From Neptunomonas sp. (GTDB lineage Bacteria > Pseudomonadota > Gammaproteobacteria > Pseudomonadales > Balneatricaceae): DNA of 6,763 bases. Below the pieces are notes generated by a model. The model was not told the origin of the DNA. It did not search any database and worked only from the letters and a program-made list of their open reading frames with translations. Numbering within the stretch: position 1 is the first letter of the stretch; each line of letters opens with the position of its first letter. Location: positions 1-6,763 of the forward strand of contig SDWN01000588.1 of assembly GCA_004195305.1 (NCBI GenBank). The letters run 5' to 3'. Both the position numbers and the translations under genes were made by a program. Shown here one piece after another: positions 1 to 4,900 of this stretch.

Positions 1-1
1 C

Positions 2-295
2 AGCCGTAACGGCTACTCGCGTAAGACGCTCAAGACCGAAGACGGCCAGTTCCAACTGAACAGCCCACGTGATCGTGACGGCAGTTTCGAACCGCAGTTG
101 GTGAAGAAGCCGCAGACCCGCTTTACTTCGATGGACGACAAGATCCTGAGTCTCTATGCCAAGGGCATGACCACGCGTGAAATCGTGGCCACCTTCCAAG
201 AGATGTACGGTGCCGATGTCTCCCCAAGTCTCATATCAAAGATCACCGATTCCGTGATTGCACAGGTTGTTGAGTGGCAGTCTCGCCCACTCGAG
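2..295 (+). pseudogene. IS256-family (mutator-type) transposase, internal fragment
   Basis: About 98 codons read in frame from the window edge. They carry family landmarks: SRNGYSRKTLKTEDG near the start, then the TPRDRDG-like NSPRDRDGSFEPQLVKK, then MDDKILSLYAKGMTTREI, and finally SPSLISKITD and EWQSRPLE. These correspond to the N-terminal and helix-turn-helix-like part of IS256-family transposases (full length about 400 residues), close to the IS1414-like branch. Homology stops after QSRPLE, where family members normally continue into a YPIVYLD segment holding the first catalytic Asp of the DDE triad. Here the frame runs on into antisense IS110 sequence until a stop at 545-547. All catalytic residues are therefore missing and the fragment is dead. 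Whether the 5' part exists upstream cannot be seen. An open frame from the TTG at 98 to 547 is a chimera of the two remnants, not a gene. Confidence 0.9.
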
Positions 296-486
296 TTCAC
301 GACCCCAGTCGTGAGCAGCACCACCGCCACTTTCGATGCCGACAGTGCAAGGTTCACGTTGACTGAAGTATTCCAATACCTTGCTTCTTTTGATGGTTTT
401 CGCAGCTATTCATTCTCTTGCCGATCAACACCAAAAACAGCGAATAGATTCTTTGCCCAATTCAGGCCGATGCGCATAATTTCCAT
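291..486 (-). pseudogene. IS110-family (IS1111-type) transposase, frameshifted and truncated N-terminus
   Basis: From an ATG at 486-484 the minus strand reads MEIMRIGLNWAKNLFAVFGV, then DRQENE and a stop at 408-406. The start matches the IS110/IS1111 N-terminus (typically a G-[IV]-D-x-A-K-N-x-F motif followed by V-x-G-V-D). A one-base frame change near 405-411 restores homology: KRSKVLEYFSQREPCTVGIE, then SGGGAAHDWGRELE, matching the family's PPC-x-[IV]-G-[IM]-E-A-C-G...H-W-x-R-E-L segment. Homology ends at about 291-296, where IS256 sequence begins. The first acidic residue of the RuvC-like DEDD site is replaced by Asn (GLNWAK rather than G-[IV]-D-x-A-K), although the Glu of GIE is kept. Frameshift, catalytic substitution and truncation together make it non-functional. 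Assignment to IS1111 rather than the IS110 subgroup is tentative. Confidence 0.85.
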
Positions 487-492
487 GGTGGA

Positions 493-498
493 CTCCTT
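493..498 (-). promoter_or_regulatory. Ribosome binding site of the IS110-type remnant
   Basis: The minus strand reads AAGGAG six bases before the ATG at 486-484, a near-perfect Shine-Dalgarno at normal spacing. This fixes the start of the remnant and shows that the native 5' leader of the element is still present upstream of it. Confidence 0.7.
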
Positions 499-608
499 CT
501 GTTTGATGGGTTGTTACAACTCCAATCTGGCACATAGATGTCGTTAGAGGGGGAGTTCATTCCATCTCCATAACAAATAGAGGGTTGTTTTTCCTTGTTC
601 GAAATGAT

Positions 609-634
609 AGCTAGCTGATATATGTCAGCTAGCT
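609..634. repeat. Perfect 10-bp inverted repeat with 6-base loop
   Basis: AGCTAGCTGA (609-618) and TCAGCTAGCT (625-634) are exact reverse complements separated by TATATG. As RNA the stem could extend by one G-U pair, leaving a four-base loop. On neither strand is it followed by a good U-tract, so an intrinsic terminator is doubtful. It could be a dyad operator: TATATG resembles a weak -10 box and lies 18 bases after TTGTTC (595-600), but that promoter match is poor. The function is unknown. Confidence 0.75.
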
Positions 635-638
635 TTAC

Positions 639-699
639 AGTTGTTGAAAATAACTTCTACTATGAAATTAAAAACACTTATTTATCAAGTTGTTGAAAA
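639..699 (+). repeat. 12-bp direct repeat pair AGTTGTTGAAAA
   Basis: Identical 12-mers occur at 639-650 and 688-699, with starts 49 bases apart, just downstream of the inverted repeat. The spacing is not close to an integral number of helical turns (about 4.7). They may be protein-binding iterons or chance in AT-rich DNA. Confidence 0.55.
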
Positions 700-1070
700 G
701 TATGGATTGGTTTTTGCTTGAGGTTTGTTTTGTGAATCAGAATGATTGGTTCAAGGAGGGATGTGGGTAGCGGGATGAGATTAATGGCTCTGTTATCAAC
801 AGCTGGGTCTTGAGCCAAAGCTGCAGGTGTTTGGATAGAGCGCTTGGACGCGTTTTATTTTTTGATGTTGAATCACGCATTGCTCTACACCGATTAGATG
901 AATCTGAGAATTAATACGGAGTTTAATAATGGCCTTGGTTAGAAGGGGAGGGAGACGTTTTCTGGTAACCGCAAGTGTGTATGTCTAGACGATGAGACAA
1001 AGGGATTGTTACTGAAAATTTTTTACCTGGGTGGCAAAGAATTTACTTTTAAAATTAGGAATATATAGAT

Positions 1071-1871
1071 ATGAGCAATCAACTGCTTTTTTACACTTCA
1101 GCTACACCTATCAACCTCAAGCGCCATTGTGACTGGGGGGTAGAAAGTACCGGTGACTTCGGGTTCGCAGCCAATACAAATTCAGCACCTGTTATGGCGG
1201 TGGAATTTTCCAAAGCGGCGGCTGAGTACACCCTTATTTTTGCGGGTGACGGAAAAAAAGTGGTGCCGTCAGCGGTGCTAGGGATTCAGAACGATTCAAA
1301 CCTCTATGTCGATAAAGACGGTAAATGGTCTTCTAAATACATTCCTGCTTTTGTGCGCCGTTACCCGTTCGTATTTTCCAGCGGTGACGAAGGTAAAACC
1401 TTTACGCTCTGCATCGATGAAGACTATGCAGGCCTCAATCAGAAAGGTGAGGGCAGCCGTCTTTTCAGCGAAGAGGGCGAGCGTACAGACTACCTGAACG
1501 GAGTGCTCAATTTCCTGAAGGAATACCAGACCGAATACAGCCGTACCCAGCTTTTCTGCGACAAGTTAGTTGAGTTGGAGTTGCTAGAGCCAATGCAGGC
1601 TCAGATCAAACTCAAGTCTGGAAAGCAGCTATCCCTTACAGGTTTTCAATCGGTTAGTAGGGAAAAGCTGAATGCGTTGGCACCCGAAACGCTGTCTGAT
1701 CTGGCCAAGATGGGGGCGTTGGAGTTGATCTATATCCATCTGTATTCGATGAAGAATTTCACCGACATGATGGAACGCGTTTCAGTCTCGTTGGAAGACG
1801 ATGAGATGGCTTCTTTAGCCGATGAAAAACAAACTTCATTGGAAGATCTTGAGCCAGCAGGGACGGCCTGA
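1071..1871 (+). CDS. SapC-family protein
   Basis: A complete 266-residue protein matching the SapC family (Pfam SapC; usual length about 230-270). Visible family landmarks are LLFYTSATPINLKRH at residues 5-19, FAANTNSAPVMAVEFSKAA at 32-50, a Tyr/Phe-rich YTLIFAGD at 53-60, VPSAVLGIQ at 65-73, DGKWSSKYIPAFVRRYPFVF at 83-102, CIDEDYAGLN at 114-123 and the acidic RLFSEEGERTDYL at 130-142. A helical middle follows, then LELLEP (169-174) and the LTGFQSVSREKLNAL region (189-203). The C-terminus (241-266) is acidic and low in complexity. There is no signal peptide or membrane segment, so a cytoplasmic location is likely. AGGA at 1057-1060, ten bases ahead of ATG, supports the start. The family is named for a gene linked to S-layer secretion, but its biochemistry is not established. 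The giant surface-type gene starts 100 bases downstream on the same strand, so co-transcription and a joint role in export or display are plausible inferences. Confidence 0.92.
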   Translation: MSNQLLFYTSATPINLKRHCDWGVESTGDFGFAANTNSAPVMAVEFSKAAAEYTLIFAGDGKKVVPSAVLGIQNDSNLYVDKDGKWSSKYIPAFVRRYPFVFSSGDEGKTFTLCIDEDYAGLNQKGEGSRLFSEEGERTDYLNGVLNFLKEYQTEYSRTQLFCDKLVELELLEPMQAQIKLKSGKQLSLTGFQSVSREKLNALAPETLSDLAKMGALELIYIHLYSMKNFTDMMERVSVSLEDDEMASLADEKQTSLEDLEPAGTA

Positions 1872-1957
1872 GATTTCGACGGCATCCAGAGTTTTATCTA
1901 GGTAGACATATGAGCCTGCGGTTATTTTCTTTGGAAAATTTAGGCTGTTTAAAATTC

Positions 1958-1963
1958 AAGGGG
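1958..1963 (+). promoter_or_regulatory. Ribosome binding site fixing the start of the giant gene
   Basis: AAGGGG lies eight bases before the ATG at 1972. The frame is open upstream only to the TAG at 1903-1905, and no ATG, GTG or TTG occurs in it before 1972. Together these make 1972 the best start. No hairpin-plus-U terminator is visible between the sapC-like stop (1871) and this site, in keeping with read-through transcription. Confidence 0.7.
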
Positions 1964-1971
1964 CAAGGTTC

Positions 1972-4900
1972 ATGGCTTTTCCATTTGGGCAGGCAGCGGG
2001 TGGTTCCACACCTAGAAAAACATTTCCTCAACTGAGTGCGCTGATGCGAAAAATGCGTATGGGGTTGATGGGATTTCCCGCTCGAAAAAAAGTCCATGAC
2101 TTTATCCCGCCTTCCAAACGCCGGCCTGTGGTGTTCGAGCCACTGGAGCCGAGGCTGCTGCTCTCAGCGGACCTATCCTTTACCGCGCTGACGGCCAGCG
2201 ATCTCATCTTGCGGCTGCAAGACGTTGACGATACACAGCATATTCAGATCGTGCTGGCCGATGAAGCGGCTATCAATGGGGAGATAATCGTCAGTAGTCA
2301 GGAGCTGGCGTTGACCAATAGCGTCACCCTAACCGGGTCGCTGGAAGCAGATCGTTTTACAGTTGATCTGACCGGTGCGATGGAGTCTTTCGAGCTATCT
2401 ATCTCGATTGTCGATGCATTCAGCGATGATGCCGACAGTCTGTCGTTTGTCGGCGGTGATGCTGAATGGACGGTTAGCTCGCTGGATGCCGGTGATGTCA
2501 ACGGTATCGACTTTACCGGGATTGAGGAACTGCTCGGCGGTGACGGTGCTGATGATTTTGTCTTTATCGATGGCGCAGAGCTCACACAGGGGTTAGACGG
2601 TGGCGCTGGTTTTAACAGTCTGGATCTATCGGCTGTTGCCAGCCCGTTAACGGTTGATCTCGAAAACTGGGATGTGACCGGTGTTGGCGGCGATGGCGTC
2701 CATAGTGTTCAGCGCATCATCGGCGGCCAGGGCTATGACACCCTGATAGGCGATTCAAACTTTGATCTAACGTGGGATATAACTGCAGAAAATGCCGGCA
2801 ATGTAGCTGGCATTTCGTTTTCTGGATTCGAAATTCTCGAGGGAGGTTCTGGCAACGAAGACACCTTTAATTTCGCTCAGGATGCCGGCCTTAGTGGCTA
2901 TGTCGAAGGCGGCGACGGTGGGTTTGACACCGTTGTATTGAGCGGCAGCTATAGCAGCGTTCAGTCTGTTGCTACCGGTGTAGACTCTGGCATTTTGACC
3001 CTGGATGGACTGAATCTCGTATTTGATGGCATGGAGCCCATTGTATTTACGGGTACCCTCGACGAGTACGCCTATGTAGGCACAGCCGGTAATGATTCCA
3101 TCGTGGTCACCCCAGATTCCCCTGGAAAGTTCTTGATCGATGGTGTTGGTGAGACAATAGTGCTCAGCAGTGTTAATACGCTGTTGATTGATGCATTGGC
3201 AGGTTACGACAGCGTAACGTTCAACAGCGGTGAAATCGATTTTGGCGGTGCAGCTGTAGAGGTTCGTGCTGAGTCTATTGCGATTGAATCATCGGCTTCG
3301 TTGACGGGCTTGGGCGATTTGACTCTCAGCGCCACAGATAGCAGTTCCATCACCAGCGCCACCTCTCCATCAGCCACAAGCTTAGACGCCTCCATTTCGG
3401 TTTTGGGCGACATTACTGCGGCTGGCGACCTCAAAATTCACGCCACCGTGAACAACTCCATTGATCTCGACAGCAATAGCACGCTGGACAATCTAAACGT
3501 GGATGCGAACACGTCGGCCACGGCTATCATCGGCTCCTCAGCAACAATAACAGCAGCGACGCTGTCACTGACCGCCGCGACAAACACCGATATTGATGTC
3601 GCACATACCAATGCCCTGTTCAACGACATTAATGTCGGCGATACCGGCCCTATTACCCAAGTCACCTACGCAGGTGTTGCCGGTGGTGCCACTCTGAAGA
3701 TCGGAGCCGGAGTGATTCCGGGTAATACCGAGGGGGTCAGCGTGCTGATCGATGCCGTCGATAGCACCGATATTCAGGCTCATATTGCACCGGGAGCGCT
3801 GGGTTCATTTATCGGTATTAACCTGGTCACCAGTCATATCGACATTAGCCGAGATACCAAGGCTTATCTGGGTGACAGCACCGGCAATCAACTCACGCTG
3901 ATGAATACCAGCGGTGATACTGGGCTGGTGCAAGTACATGCCGAAAATAAAGACGGTGCCAACGGCGGAATCGACAATGATGTCGATTCAGACCTGTTTG
4001 ATGTGGCGCAAAACAATATCGTTGATCAGGTTGCCGCGTATATTAACAACGCCGACCTGGATGTCGAAGCGTTGCGGGTCGATGCCATAAACAGCGCCAG
4101 CTACGCGGCCACGGGTAAGATCACTGGCAACAAGGCAAGCGGCACCACATCTGCTTATATAAGCAACAGTCAGATCGACGCATCCACCCCGACGACAACC
4201 GATGACGGAGTGATCGTCCGCGCGCAAGATACCTCAAGCTACAGCGCTATATCCGGAGATTCGCAACAATTCAGTCTGACCAGTGATCTGAGCGGGGTTG
4301 ATAGCGTTGCCGATATCGCCTCCATGGGATTACAAATTGGCAAATCCTCGGCCATCAATGACATCACTAAATCAACCACCGCGTATGTTGATAGTGACTC
4401 TGATATCGATGTGATCGATGGCGATCTGCGTCTTGACGCGTTGAGTGATCTGGTGGTGATCGGTGATGCAGCCACGGTTGCCTTAATCGACAACACCGCA
4501 GGGGTGTTTTTTAACACCAATAGCGCCACGCTTGGCGGGACGTTCGTGTCCAATCAGCTGCTCGGCGATACCTCTGCCTATATCCTCAACAGCATTGTGA
4601 CCGCCGACGAATCCGTTGGCGATGTGGTGGTGGATGCGACCAATACCTCCGCAGTTTCCGCCAATGCCGAGTCAACAAGTACCGCTTCTGGTGGCAGTAC
4701 CGGGACGTTTGCCGTGTCGGTGGCTTTCAACGCGATTGGCTGGGATATCACCAATGTGGCGGCCGCCGCACTCGATGCACTCATCGGCACAGAGCTGGGG
4801 GCCAGCGAAGACCGTTCAGACGCGATCGCCTACATCGAGAGCTCAAAGCTAACTGTCGGCAATGACCTCAGCGTCAACGCAGAGTCGGCACAGCAGCTCA

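Larger units (their letters stand above)
1..570. mobile_element. Scar of two degraded insertion sequences (IS256 remnant abutting IS110/IS1111 remnant)
   Basis: This block joins two unrelated transposase fragments in opposite orientation: IS256-type on the + strand and IS110-type on the - strand. They meet at about 290-296, where a CTCGAG fits both reading frames. The right edge is an estimate. The leader of the IS110 gene, with its ribosome site and a GTTGT-T-ACAAC near-palindrome at 510-520, extends beyond the start codon, and the base composition becomes clearly AT-rich by about 570-580. The left edge lies outside the window. I found no terminal inverted repeats or target duplication, so the exact element ends are not defined. 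Confidence 0.65.
571..1070. other. AT-rich stretch without a recognisable gene
   Basis: About 500 bases between the insertion-sequence scar and the sapC-like gene. Neither strand holds a frame of useful length with a ribosome site, and I saw no tRNA or other structured RNA. It contains the inverted repeat at 609-634 and the direct repeat pair at 639-650 and 688-699, described separately. The promoter of the sapC-like gene must lie here or further upstream, but no -35/-10 pair at good spacing is convincing: the TAAAAT at 1050-1055 has no acceptable -35. Composition is distinctly more AT-rich than the coding DNA on either side. Confidence 0.6.

Noticed and set aside
154..357. 67-codon minus-strand frame across the IS junction
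   Set aside because: It is a wrong-frame reading of the IS110 remnant running into antisense IS256 sequence. The genuine IS110 homology is in another frame.
98..547. Open frame of 149 codons from a TTG
   Set aside because: It is a chimera: the first 66 codons are the IS256 fragment and the rest is the antisense of the IS110 remnant. There is no ribosome site at 98 and the IS256 frame is already open upstream to the window edge.
609..634. Intrinsic transcription terminator
   Set aside because: The stem is perfect but AT/GC mixed and is not followed by a run of U on either strand.
1022..1055. Sigma-70 promoter for the sapC-like gene (TTTACC with TACTTT or TAAAAT)
   Set aside because: The TTTACC/TACTTT pair matches consensus poorly and would start transcription on top of the ribosome site. 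TTTACC/TAAAAT has a 22-base spacer, which is too long.
1910..2035. Small + strand frame (ATG at 1910, 41 residues) between the sapC-like gene and the giant gene
   Set aside because: It overlaps the start of the giant gene by 64 bases in another frame, has only a weak AGGT ahead of it and no recognisable features. A translational-coupling leader cannot be excluded but is not supported.
1894..2097. Minus-strand frame over the sapC/giant gene gap
   Set aside because: It has no family resemblance and lies opposite the ribosome site and N-terminus of a well-supported gene.
2524..2940. Canonical RTX calcium-binding nonapeptide array
   Set aside because: The GGxG turns are isolated, separated by 15 or more residues, and do not form the consecutive GGxGxDxUx nonapeptides that define the array.
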